Shown here one piece after another: positions 26,830 to 35,159 of a stretch of 64,000 bases of DNA. Below the pieces are notes generated by a model that was given only the letters and a program-made list of their open reading frames with translations, made no database searches and had not been told where the DNA came from. Every line of letters begins with the position of its first letter. The first letter of the stretch is position 1. Source of the stretch: Psychrobacillus sp048572895 (GTDB lineage Bacteria > Bacillota > Bacilli > Bacillales_A > Planococcaceae). The stretch lies in assembly GCF_048572895.1 (NCBI RefSeq), contig NZ_CP183878.1, positions 3,534,001 to 3,598,000 on the forward strand. Reading direction: 5' to 3'. The position numbers and the translations under genes were made by a program.

Positions 26830-27190
26830 TAAAACCGTACAATAATACTCCCGGTCCTTTAAGGTCAAAACCTGTTTCTAGCGTTTTTAGTAGGCTTTGG
26901 ACAGACTTGTTACTATATTATTACCGATGAAACTTTTAAGAATGCTGGTTGGTTGTGACGTCCGTCACAACCAACCAGCATTCCTTTTTCGGTAATCTTA
27001 TGGCGTTTGCCTGTCCGTCGCCCTCTTACAACTCTCAGAAACAGACAAGTGCGTTTTTAGATAACTAGAGAAAAGATACTAACTATTCCAAAAGGAAGCT
27101 CTCGAAGATGCAATTTCGTTCGCTATTTCACTTCTTTATTTAGTAAATACTTACTATTTCTCTTTATTTCCACTAGTATAATAAAATCTA
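26830..27190. repeat. Intergenic nested-hairpin repeat, family A, copy 3
   Basis: Same landmark order as the other copies, with GATTACC reduced to ATTACC. The central stem is 20 bp and perfect (26940-26959 with 26964-26983, loop GTCC). It has the core GTGAC/GTCAC but otherwise different arm bases. It is followed by GGTAATCTTATGGCG, CCTGTCCGTCGCCC and GATAACTAGAGAAAAG. It lies in the 869-bp gap between the ABC operon promoter and tcyP. Confidence 0.85.
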
Positions 27191-27304
27191 CTAATTTCAT
27201 CCGTCATTACAAAATAGTATCCTAATTCAACAGACTGTATATCACTATATTAACTTTGACTACTATTATAATCTAAGCGATAGGCTATGCTATATCTTAT
27301 ATTT
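27191..27304. repeat. Linker of the second A+B composite repeat
   Basis: AT-rich linker with patchy identity to 14936-15059. It connects family A copy 3 to family B copy 2. No coding frame or RNA gene is seen. Confidence 0.45.
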
Positions 27305-27470
27305 GAGCACTACTCACCTAATTGATTGGAGTGAAAGGTGGCGACTCCAGCGGGATGAGTGAGACGGATGAGACATCACATCGACGCGTAAGCGACGGTG
27401 ATGGCTCATCGCTCACCCCCGCGGAACGCGTCCACCTGTAACGGAAATCAGCTGTAATATTCATTCTATA
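27305..27470. repeat. Intergenic GC-rich repeat, family B, copy 2
   Basis: Shares ACTCACCTAATTGATTGG, AGGTGGCGACTCC, CCCGCGGAACGCGTCCACCT and ACGGAAATCAGC with the 15060 copy. The interior differs: it carries its own long inverted repeat (GATGAGTGAGACGGATGAG against GGCTCATCGCTCACCC). GC-rich and noncoding. Confidence 0.8.
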
Positions 27471-27518
27471 AAATCTCAAGAACCCTATGTTCACGCTACA
27501 TTTTTATATACTACCCTA

Positions 27519-27559
27519 TAGAAAAGCCACCCTTTATTTAAGAAAGGATGGCTTTTCTA
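27519..27559. terminator. Terminator for tcyP
   Basis: A 16-bp stem (27519-27534 with 27544-27559, one G-U pair), with TTTTCT in the arm. It is located directly after the tcyP stop on the minus strand. Confidence 0.75.
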
Positions 27560-27566
27560 ATTTATA

Positions 27567-28961
27567 TTATGCTTCGTCTGTTGCGATTTTGTTTAAAGGT
27601 GTATTGTATAGGTCTTTATCTAGTTCACCAGTGATTTTCGCAGTTGCGACACCAGCTGTCATTGATCCACTCACATTTACCGCTGTACGTCCCATATCGA
27701 TTAACGGTTCAACAGATACAAGAAGACCTGCTAGTGCAACCGGTAAATTTAATGCGGACAGAACGAGAATCGCAGCAAATGTTGCACCGCCTCCAACTCC
27801 TGCTACACCAAACGAACTAATTGCCACTACTGCAACTACCGTTAAAATGAACATTGGATCTAACGGATTGATACCTACTGATGGAGCTATCATAAATGCC
27901 AGCATCGCTGGATAAATTCCTGCACAACCATTTTGACCAATGGATAACCCAAAAGAACCAGAGAAGTTGGCAATTCCTTCTGACACACCCATTTTAGTAG
28001 TTTGTGCATTAATATTAATCGGAAGCGTACCAGCACTTGAACGTGAAGTAAACGCAAAGATTAATGGTTCTGCTGCTTTTTTAACATACGTAACTGGATT
28101 TAATCCAGAAAGTGTAATGATCAATAAATGAATTGCGAACATTACTGCTAATGCTACATAAGAAGCAAGCACGAACTTACCTAAATTGAAAATAGCACCA
28201 AAATCAGATGTTGCAACTGTTCTTGCGATAATTGCTAGGATTCCGTACGGAGTCAAACGAAGTACCAGTGTTACTACTCGCATAATTAATTTGTAAACTG
28301 CATCGATACCTGTTTTAATAATTACTGCTGTTTCTTTCTCTTTACGCGCTATTCCCAAATAAGCGAATCCTAAGAATGCTGCAAAGATAACTACACCAAT
28401 TGTTGATGTTGGACGTGCTCCCGTGAAATCTAAAAATGGATTTGCAGGTATTAAATCAATTATTTGATCTGGAAGTGATTTATCAGCGACTTCTGCTGAG
28501 CGACCTTCATAATATTCTGCGCGTGCAGTTTCCGCATCTCCTTGAACGATTTGATCTGCATTCAAATCGAATATTGCCGCGGAGCTAATACCAATAACTG
28601 CCGCAATAGCAGTAGTTCCGATTAAGAAACTTAAAATAATTGCTGCCATTTTACCGAAGTTTTTACCAATCGTGATTTTTGTAAACGCCCCTAAAATAGA
28701 GATGAATACTAAAGGCATAACGATCATTTGTAATAATTTCACGTAACCAGTACCAATTAAGTTATACCAAGGTACTGTTTCTGCCAATACTTCCGAATCT
28801 ACCCCGTAGGCAAGATTCAATACTAACCCTAGTACAATACCTAATCCTAGAGCTGTAAATACACGCTTCGAAAAAGAAACATGTTTTTTTTGCATTATGA
28901 TTAATACCCCTACTAATAGCAGTAAAGCTACTATGTTAAGAATAACAAATAATAAATTCAT
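27567..28961 (-). CDS. tcyP: L-cystine symporter TcyP
   Basis: 464 residues of the dicarboxylate/amino acid:cation symporter (DAACS) fold, with eight helices and two re-entrant loops. The signature regions are FAFTSRSSAGTLPININ (serine-rich loop HP1), SIGQNGCAGIYPAM and GVAGVGGGATFAA. It is closest in memory to TcyP of B. subtilis (about 463 residues), which takes up cystine. ATG at 28961 follows GGAGGGTATTTAT. The divergent region to cls contains repeated TAGGGAT motifs. Confidence 0.88.
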   Translation of the reverse strand: MNLLFVILNIVALLLLVGVLIIMQKKHVSFSKRVFTALGLGIVLGLVLNLAYGVDSEVLAETVPWYNLIGTGYVKLLQMIVMPLVFISILGAFTKITIGKNFGKMAAIILSFLIGTTAIAAVIGISSAAIFDLNADQIVQGDAETARAEYYEGRSAEVADKSLPDQIIDLIPANPFLDFTGARPTSTIGVVIFAAFLGFAYLGIARKEKETAVIIKTGIDAVYKLIMRVVTLVLRLTPYGILAIIARTVATSDFGAIFNLGKFVLASYVALAVMFAIHLLIITLSGLNPVTYVKKAAEPLIFAFTSRSSAGTLPININAQTTKMGVSEGIANFSGSFGLSIGQNGCAGIYPAMLAFMIAPSVGINPLDPMFILTVVAVVAISSFGVAGVGGGATFAAILVLSALNLPVALAGLLVSVEPLIDMGRTAVNVSGSMTAGVATAKITGELDKDLYNTPLNKIATDEA

Positions 28962-29006
28962 ATAAATACCCTCCATCTCTTATGCTCATCATATAATAAT
29001 ACTTTT

Positions 29007-29060
29007 ATCCCTATTGGTCAAGTAGGGATTACTTTCTAATTATTATATGCATTCCCTACT
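29007..29060. promoter_or_regulatory. Repeated TAGGGAT motifs upstream of tcyP
   Basis: ATCCCTA (29007-29013), TAGGGAT (29023-29029) and TCCCTACT (29053-29060) form overlapping inverted pairs: ATCCCTA with TAGGGAT, and AGTAGGGA with TCCCTACT. They lie 46-99 bp before the tcyP start. They may be an operator or a leader stem. I do not assign the regulator. Confidence 0.45.
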
Positions 29061-29134
29061 TTCTTTAAGACAAATCAGCTATACTAGAAATAAATAAAAA
29101 AGTGAATGAATAGACAGGCATCGGGGGTGAAAAT

Positions 29135-30589
29135 TTGGTAGCAAGCTTTTATGGTTTTATCGTTTCTGGCATTCTTATTTTAAATATTTCTTTGGCAATT
29201 GCTCTAATATTTTTGGAACGTCGAGATGCCTCCTCTACTTGGGCGTGGATACTTGTTCTTTTCTTTATACCCATATTAGGATTTGGCATTTATTTATTGT
29301 TTGGAAGAAAGCTACGAAAAAAAACATTATTCCGTTGGGAAGGAAAAAACAAGATTGGTATCGATAAGCTCATTGAGTTTCAAATGGAAGCCATTGAAGA
29401 TGACTCATTCGATTTCCGCCTAGATGATGCAATGCACTATAAAGAGTTAATCGTCATGCATTTACATAATAACCAAGCCGTCTTAACACAGGACAATAAA
29501 GTGGAAATTTTCATTGATGGACGAGAAAAGTTTGATGCACTTCTACACGATATTGGACAAGCAAAGGATCATATCCACATTCAATACTATATCTTCCGAT
29601 TAGATTCCCTAGGGCAGCAAATTTATCAGGCTGTGTTAGCAAAAGCAAAACAAGGGATAAAAATAAGAATCTTATACGATGACACAGGATCACGTTTCTT
29701 AAGAAAGAGACAATTTAAAGAATTAATCGCGTTAGGTGGCCGTGTAGAAGCATTCTTCCCTTCTATATTTCCACTAATCAATCCACGCATGAATTATCGG
29801 AATCACCGGAAAATCGTTGTAATAGATGGACGAATTGGATATATCGGAGGATTTAATGTTGGTGATGAATATCTTGGTCTAAAAAAGAAATTTGGTTATT
29901 GGCGTGATACGCATTTACGTATTGAAGGTAGTTCCGTGCATCCGCTTCAAACTCGATTCATTCTCGATTGGAACCAAGCCTCGGCAGAGCATGATATTGA
30001 GTATTCTGATATATTTTTCCCAGCTATTCCGATGAAGGGCTCTGTTGGTTTACAAATTGTTTCTAGTGGACCTGATTCCGAATGGGAGCAAATAAAAAAT
30101 GGATACCTTAAGTTAATTATGATGGCCAAAAAGTATATTTATATCCAATCTCCCTACTTCATCCCAGATGCTAGCTTCATGGATACATTACGTATCGCAT
30201 GTCTTTCCGGCATTGATGTAAGAATCATGATTCCAAATAAACCTGATCATATTTTTGTTTACTGGGCAACTTACTCATATGTAGGAGATTTAATAAAAGC
30301 GGGAGCTAAAGTATATATTTACCAAAATGGATTTTTGCATACAAAAATGATTGTCATTGATGATGAAGCTTCTACAGTGGGAACGGCAAATATTGATGTG
30401 CGAAGTTTTAAATTGAACTTTGAAGTAAATGCATTTATATATGATCGGGAAACTTCTCATCAGTTAGCAGTGATATTTGAAGAGGATATGAAGTTATCTA
30501 CAGAGATGACGGCAGAGATGTATGAGGAAAGATCGAGAATGATTAAATTCAAAGAGTCATTAGCTCGTCTGATCTCTCCAATACTTTAA
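29135..30589 (+). CDS. cls: cardiolipin synthase
   Basis: 484 residues: two N-terminal transmembrane helices (VSGILILNISLAIALIFL; WAWILVLFFIPILGFGIYLLFG) and two phospholipase-D HKD motifs (His224/Lys226 in NHRKIVVIDG and His402/Lys404 in HTKMIVIDD). It condenses two phosphatidylglycerols into cardiolipin. The TTG start at 29135 has GGGGGTGA 5-6 nt upstream. Length is normal. It is monocistronic, divergent from tcyP. Confidence 0.95.
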   Translation: MVASFYGFIVSGILILNISLAIALIFLERRDASSTWAWILVLFFIPILGFGIYLLFGRKLRKKTLFRWEGKNKIGIDKLIEFQMEAIEDDSFDFRLDDAMHYKELIVMHLHNNQAVLTQDNKVEIFIDGREKFDALLHDIGQAKDHIHIQYYIFRLDSLGQQIYQAVLAKAKQGIKIRILYDDTGSRFLRKRQFKELIALGGRVEAFFPSIFPLINPRMNYRNHRKIVVIDGRIGYIGGFNVGDEYLGLKKKFGYWRDTHLRIEGSSVHPLQTRFILDWNQASAEHDIEYSDIFFPAIPMKGSVGLQIVSSGPDSEWEQIKNGYLKLIMMAKKYIYIQSPYFIPDASFMDTLRIACLSGIDVRIMIPNKPDHIFVYWATYSYVGDLIKAGAKVYIYQNGFLHTKMIVIDDEASTVGTANIDVRSFKLNFEVNAFIYDRETSHQLAVIFEEDMKLSTEMTAEMYEERSRMIKFKESLARLISPIL

Positions 30590-30611
30590 TAAAACTTCGA
30601 CTTATAAGATA

Positions 30612-30850
30612 AACTGGGATAAAAGATGCTAAGTCCTTTAAGTTCAAAACCTGTTTCTATCGTTTTCGAAGTTTTTTGGACAGACGTTTTGCTATATGAT
30701 TACCGAGTGAATTTTAGTGAGTATAGGTTGTGACGATTGTCACAGCCAATACTCACTTTTTTCGGTAGTCTTTTGGTTGCCTGTCCGTTCTCCTTCTGCA
30801 ACTAATAGAAACAGGTTAGTGCTTTTTGGATAACTAGACATTAAACAACA
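30612..30850. repeat. Intergenic nested-hairpin repeat, family A, copy 4 (short)
   Basis: Carries the landmarks CCTTTAAGTTCAAAACCTGTTTCTATCG, GGACAGACG, GATTACC, a central 19-nt stem (30716-30734 with 30739-30757; one mismatch and one wobble), CCTGTCCG and TAGAAACAGG. It stops after GGATAACTAGA, lacking the downstream tail of the other copies. It lies between the convergent cls and carboxypeptidase genes. Confidence 0.85.
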
Positions 30851-30878
30851 GTATTTCTACTTTCACAAACTTTATACT

Positions 30879-30912
30879 AAAAAGTGGTTTCCATTTCTGG
30901 AAACCACTTTTT
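30879..30912. terminator. Bidirectional terminator between cls and carboxypeptidase genes
   Basis: AAAAAGTGGTTTCC (30879-30892) pairs perfectly with 30899-30912, loop of 6, with A/T runs on both sides. Confidence 0.9.
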
Positions 30913-30931
30913 TATATTCTCACTCTGGCTG

Positions 30932-31777
30932 TTAAAGATCCAGGAACTCTTCTAATGTTACGTTAGCTTCGTATACTTTAAGTGCTAGCTCTTCTCCAAC
31001 ATAACGGAAGTGCCACGGCTCATACATATAGCCTGTAATTTTTTCTGCCCCGTTTGGATAACGCATGATAAATCCGTACCTATGGGCATTAGCTGCCACC
31101 CATTTTCCAGCCTCTGTTTCACCGAAGCTTTCTCGTGCAAAATGTTGCTCAAAATGCTGCTCTCCTATATCAAAAGCAAGTCCGGTTTGATGTTCGGAAT
31201 AACCCGGACGAGCACTATAACGATCCGCTGCCTCTTGACCATCATTCGTTACATAGCGATCATAAAGCTGTGTTTGATAGTCAAATGATCGATAAGTACT
31301 GAATGCTACAAGCTCGTACCCAGACAAAGTAGCCTCCGCTGTCATTTCTTGAAATGCAGCTCTTGCTTCTTTGCTTTCACCTGGTGCATAAGTTGAGGGA
31401 AGAGGATACTTTTTACTAGCAATTACTATATCTTCTTTTACTGTCGGTTCCTCAGGCAGTATTTCATGACCAATATAGCCATTTGCCCCAGACATATCTA
31501 CTTCTTCCACAACAGGCACCTCCTTAACGGGAATTTCCTGTACTGGCTCTTCTACGATAGGTTTCTCTACAATAGATTCTCCCGTTTTGCCTACTTCAAC
31601 CGTTTGCTTAACCTCAGTCAGATTGCGAAGTTCTTCTATACTCTTATCTATATTCCAATCATTCATCCCAACCCACACTACTATTACTCCGATAAATATT
31701 CCTGCAATGGTTCCGGAAACAATATACGGCCACTTTTTCTTCTTTTTTCCTTGTAAATAGTTATATCTTGATTGCAT
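30932..31777 (-). CDS. D,D/L,D-carboxypeptidase, VanY/LdcB family
   Basis: The 281-residue protein is anchored by one N-terminal helix (YIVSGTIAGIFIGVIVVWV). A repetitive Glu/Val/Pro linker follows (VEKPIVEEPVQEIPVKEVPV), then a peptidase_M15B domain with the zinc ligands in YSEHQTGLAFDIG and EPWHFRY. It should trim terminal D-Ala from peptidoglycan stems outside the cell. ATG follows GAAGGAAG. It resembles B. subtilis YodJ/LdcB. Confidence 0.9.
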   Translation of the reverse strand: MQSRYNYLQGKKKKKWPYIVSGTIAGIFIGVIVVWVGMNDWNIDKSIEELRNLTEVKQTVEVGKTGESIVEKPIVEEPVQEIPVKEVPVVEEVDMSGANGYIGHEILPEEPTVKEDIVIASKKYPLPSTYAPGESKEARAAFQEMTAEATLSGYELVAFSTYRSFDYQTQLYDRYVTNDGQEAADRYSARPGYSEHQTGLAFDIGEQHFEQHFARESFGETEAGKWVAANAHRYGFIMRYPNGAEKITGYMYEPWHFRYVGEELALKVYEANVTLEEFLDL

Positions 31778-31911
31778 TATTTTGGACTTCCTTCTTTCTT
31801 ATTACGTTATTTCTAGTTTACCATTTTTCCGATAACTATTCTCGTATTCCATTCGAACTTCACCAAAATAATTATACCCATTGTTACCGATAATAAAATC
31901 CTCCTAAATAA

Positions 31912-31947
31912 GTAAAAGCGCACTTACCTATTATAGGTAAATACGCT
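31912..31947 (-). terminator. Terminator after the small membrane protein gene
   Basis: A 14-bp stem with two G-U pairs (31917-31930 with 31934-31947, loop TTA on the plus strand) is followed by TTTTAC on the minus strand. Confidence 0.8.
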
Positions 31948-31959
31948 CTTATTTCTTTA

Positions 31960-32205
31960 TTAAAAAATTAACAAAACTAACACAACAAAAAATAGGACAG
32001 CAAACAAAATGGACATACCCTTCATCCACTTGGCCTCTTTGACGAACCCTTTTTCCTTAAAGCTCATCGCTCGGAAGCCGTTACTTAATGCGAAGATTGC
32101 TGTCATAAATAACACAGCCATATTAATATTTCCTTTAATGATAAATACTAATGCCGAAATACTCACCGCTGCTATTAATAATCCAAAAATCCAATTCCTA
32201 TTCAT
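31960..32205 (-). CDS. small membrane protein (DUF3953-like)
   Basis: 81 residues: two N-terminal helices (WIFGLLIAAVSISALVFII; MAVLFMTAIFALSNGF), a short basic loop and a C-terminal helix (SILFAVLFFVVLVLLIF). ATG at 32205 follows GGAGGTGTGTAC. The arrangement resembles the DUF3953 family of Bacillaceae, which has no known function. It is a single gene flanked by a terminator and a family C repeat. Confidence 0.7.
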   Translation of the reverse strand: MNRNWIFGLLIAAVSISALVFIIKGNINMAVLFMTAIFALSNGFRAMSFKEKGFVKEAKWMKGMSILFAVLFFVVLVLLIF

Positions 32206-32229
32206 GTACACACCTCCTAAGAAAAGCAC

Positions 32230-32362
32230 AAGCACCTATTTTTGGGGAAGTCACCCTAAGTTTGCGACAACGCGATCGCAACGACTGACTAACCTGCATC
32301 GTGCAGTCCCGCAAGTCTGAAGAGACTCAGGCGGGATAGGTGCTGTAGTGTCTGGACACTCA
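32230..32362 (-). repeat. Intergenic repeat, family C, copy 1
   Basis: Read on the minus strand it starts TGTCCAG, then CCTATCCCGCCTGAG, GGTTAGTCAGTCGTTGCGA, AACTTAGGGTGACTTCCC and AAATAGGTGCTTGTGC. The same string of landmarks occurs in the opposite orientation at 38369. GC-rich and noncoding; contains the inverted pair AGTCCCGC/GCGGGA. Confidence 0.75.
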
Positions 32363-32363
32363 A

Positions 32364-32394
32364 GAAAAAAACGAAGCAACAAGCGCTTCGTTTT
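32364..32394 (-). terminator. Terminator for yidC
   Basis: AAAACGAAGC (32368-32377) pairs with GCTTCGTTTT (32385-32394). On the minus strand it is followed by TTTTTTTC. Confidence 0.88.
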
Positions 32395-32398
32395 CATG

Positions 32399-33166
32399 TT
32401 ATACAGATTCTTCTGCTTTTTCTGGATGATTCGAGTAGAATTTGCGCCCCAAGTATGTTTGGAATATTAGTAATAGTCCACCGACAGTCCAATATACTGG
32501 CAGTGCTGCCATAGAACTGAAGGAAATAAACATAATCATTATAGGCGAAATATAAATCATCATTTTCATTTGTTTCTGTTGCTGCTCAGGTACTGTCCAT
32601 AATGAAACTTTTGCTTGAATGAAATAAACTGCTCCAGCAATAAGTGTCATCACAATATCAGGAGAACCTAAGTTAAACCATAAAAATGGATGTGCTTTAA
32701 TATCGGCAGAATATAGAATTGCAAAATACAATCCCATTACTATAGGCATCTGGATAACCATCGGCAGACAACCCATATTAAGTGGGTTTACCCCATGCTT
32801 ACGATATAATCCCATCATTTCTTGTTGTAGAGCCATTTGCTGTTCTTTATCTTTTGTCTCTTTTAGTCTCTTTTGGATATCGTCCATTTCTGGTTTCAAC
32901 TTGTCCATTTTTTGTTTCATGCCTTGTTGATTTTTATAATTTCTAAGCATTAAAGGCATAAGAGCAAGTCGAATAAGCACGGTAATAGCGATAATCGCTA
33001 ATCCGTAACTGCCATTGAACATTTCTCCAAAGAAATGTATAAGAAATTCAAAAGGTCGAACAAAAATATTATAAAAAGTACCTTCTTTGTTTTCTACTCC
33101 AGAACATCCACTAAGCACTAATGCCGCAAATACAAGGATAGAAAATAAACTAATCTTCTTTTTCAA
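32399..33166 (-). CDS. yidC: YidC/Oxa1-family membrane protein insertase
   Basis: 255 residues with a lipoprotein signal (lipobox LVLSGC, Cys21) and the five-helix YidC core. The conserved Arg of the hydrophilic groove is in ITVLIRLALMPLMLRNYKNQQ. The charged hairpin KMDKLKPEMDDIQKRLKETKDKE and the GCLPMVIQMPIVMGLY motif follow. It inserts membrane proteins with or without SecYEG. Being a solitary gene, it resembles the YidC2/YqjG paralogue rather than SpoIIIJ. The 78-bp upstream gap is too short for a MifM-like leader. Confidence 0.93.
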   Translation of the reverse strand: MKKKISLFSILVFAALVLSGCSGVENKEGTFYNIFVRPFEFLIHFFGEMFNGSYGLAIIAITVLIRLALMPLMLRNYKNQQGMKQKMDKLKPEMDDIQKRLKETKDKEQQMALQQEMMGLYRKHGVNPLNMGCLPMVIQMPIVMGLYFAILYSADIKAHPFLWFNLGSPDIVMTLIAGAVYFIQAKVSLWTVPEQQQKQMKMMIYISPIMIMFISFSSMAALPVYWTVGGLLLIFQTYLGRKFYSNHPEKAEESV

Positions 33167-33244
33167 TTCTATTCACCTTCACTCATCAAACTATAAGAAG
33201 TATACCTTACTATGAAGCTATTTATCAAATTTAACCTAAAATAT

Positions 33245-34036
33245 TTATACAGACTGTTGTTCATTAGGAAAATTATATTTAAAACTTGGATATTCTTGGT
33301 TATCCCGATATTGCTTCGGAGTCAGTCCCGTATACTTTTTAAATATGCGGGTGAAATAGCTTTGATTGCAAAAATGAAAACTATTTGAAATATCGGAAAT
33401 AGCTTTATTCGTATTTCTTAAAAAATATTGACATTCTTCCACTTTACGAACATTTAAATATTCCACGAGAGTCACACCTGTATGCTCTCTAAAAATACGA
33501 GATAGATGACTAGTACTAATACTAAAGTGCTTAGCGATTTCCTCTACTGTTAGATTTGTCTCTATTGCATCGTTTATATAGAGGATTACTTTGTTAACAG
33601 TTTGATGTCCAAACGATGGTTTCTTTCTTTCGGTTATTACCATCACAAAAAATTCAACCAACTCATCTGCACATAATAAAAATTGTGCGTCACTCATTTT
33701 CGTCTCGATCGTTTCTAAACATGCAATATTAAAAGCTCTCACTTTATCAACGGGAACTTGACTTTCATTTAACTTTCTTCCCATAACAGCTGATAATTGT
33801 ATGTAGTAATACTTTACGTTTAAAATCATATTTTTACGTGTTCTAGCTATTAATAAATCTATCATGCTTCTTAAAATTTCCTTCGCTTCAGTTATTTCGA
33901 AGGAAAACATTTTTTGAAATAACTGTTCTTCTAATTCTAAAAAAGAATCTAAACCCGCGACTTTTGTTGTTACACCTATTTCTCTATTATATATTTTGGA
34001 GAAATTCTCTAAAAATTGCTTCTCTACAGTCTTCAT
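33245..34036 (-). CDS. AraC-family transcriptional regulator
   Basis: 263 residues. The C-terminal 100 residues form the two-HTH AraC DNA-binding domain (LTVEEIAKHFSISTSHLSRIFREHTG, then ISDISNSFHFCNQSYFTRIFKKYTGLTPKQYR). The N-terminal 150 residues are helical with no recognised ligand domain. The ATG follows AGAGGG. No obvious partner operon; the target is unknown. Confidence 0.9.
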   Translation of the reverse strand: MKTVEKQFLENFSKIYNREIGVTTKVAGLDSFLELEEQLFQKMFSFEITEAKEILRSMIDLLIARTRKNMILNVKYYYIQLSAVMGRKLNESQVPVDKVRAFNIACLETIETKMSDAQFLLCADELVEFFVMVITERKKPSFGHQTVNKVILYINDAIETNLTVEEIAKHFSISTSHLSRIFREHTGVTLVEYLNVRKVEECQYFLRNTNKAISDISNSFHFCNQSYFTRIFKKYTGLTPKQYRDNQEYPSFKYNFPNEQQSV

Positions 34037-34149
34037 ATGTCCCTCTTTTTCCTCGAATTAGGTCTTTTTAATTATACACAACCATTAGGTATGTTGTATT
34101 ATTCTATATCATTATCCTGGAAATTAAAAGCTTTTTCAACCGTTAAGTT

Positions 34150-35037
34150 TCAACTTTTTTGGGGAATTAGCATTTTTATATGTTTGGGTAATACTTTTAT
34201 TTCTAATGGGGTGCAATCTCCTTCATCCCCATCCACATTACAATATAAAGGTTTGCGTGATTCGATTAATACATCGGTAGTTTCAATCACTTCAACCCCA
34301 TCATCCTTATTTAAGTTTCCAAATAATATTTTTGCACCCATTCTAGCTACAGAAGCTAGTCCTGCTTGTTTTATAATATAAATATGTAATTTTCCATCAT
34401 TTATCTCAGCGGTATTTACCATTTTTTCAAATCCTCCCACTGAATTCGTTAAAGCCACTAGTATTAGCATAGGCGTACCCTTCCAAATACCTAGATCATG
34501 TGTTATTGTCATCTCTATTTCTTCACTAGAAATAATAGCTTTTGCACCCTCTAAAAGGTAGGCAAGTGAGCCCATTTTTGTTTTTTGTTCAACAGTGGTA
34601 TTAGCTACTCGACTAGCTATATCACCGATAGCTACTATATTCATAAAATATTTATCATCTATTTGACCAATATCTACCAGTAGGGTGTTAGTCATTTTCA
34701 ACGCTTCAATGGCAAGCTCAGGTTCCAATGGAATTCCTAATGCACGTGCAAAATCATTTACAGTTCCTAGGGGAATAAATGAAAATACAGGACGATGAAG
34801 TTGTTTAGCAAGACCATTTACTACCTCATTAACCGTCCCATCACCACCCATTGCTAGCAGAAAGTCTACTTTCTCTGAACAGGCTTGTTTAGCAAATATT
34901 GTGGCATCATTTTGTTTCCCTGTCTCCTTTATGATTATTTCATATCCCAATCCCTCTAATACATTAATTGTTTTTTCTTTATACTGCTTAGCATCTGCTT
35001 TACCAGAAGATGGATTGTAGATTAACATTGCTTTCAC
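34150..35037 (-). CDS. diacylglycerol/lipid kinase family protein (BmrU/YegS-like)
   Basis: 295 residues. The N-terminal motif AMLIYNPSSGK and the nucleotide loop MGGDGTVNEVVNGL, followed by PLGTVNDFARALGIP, mark the DAGK catalytic domain. The GTG at 35037 has AGGGGGTAG about 7 nt upstream; the frame upstream of it lacks an SD. It is divergent from an MFS gene, recalling the bmrU-bmr neighbourhood of B. subtilis. It probably phosphorylates a lipid alcohol. Confidence 0.88.
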   Translation of the reverse strand: MKAMLIYNPSSGKADAKQYKEKTINVLEGLGYEIIIKETGKQNDATIFAKQACSEKVDFLLAMGGDGTVNEVVNGLAKQLHRPVFSFIPLGTVNDFARALGIPLEPELAIEALKMTNTLLVDIGQIDDKYFMNIVAIGDIASRVANTTVEQKTKMGSLAYLLEGAKAIISSEEIEMTITHDLGIWKGTPMLILVALTNSVGGFEKMVNTAEINDGKLHIYIIKQAGLASVARMGAKILFGNLNKDDGVEVIETTDVLIESRKPLYCNVDGDEGDCTPLEIKVLPKHIKMLIPQKS

Positions 35038-35159
35038 CGGACTACCCCCTAGCATATTTTGTCTGTCCCAGATTCCCTTTATAGATAATTTTAAAACCTT
35101 TATACTAATAAAAAATGTTAAGCTGAAAGTATAGATTTTTCTAGAAATGAGGAGCAACT

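Noticed and set aside
27305..27470. Ribosomal, tRNA or tmRNA gene suggested by the high GC of the B repeat.
   Set aside because: No cloverleaf, no CCA-acceptor or rRNA motifs; the same sequence recurs between unrelated genes.
33167..33244. MifM-like arrest peptide leader before yidC.
   Set aside because: The gap is 78 bp and has no suitable open frame with an SD.
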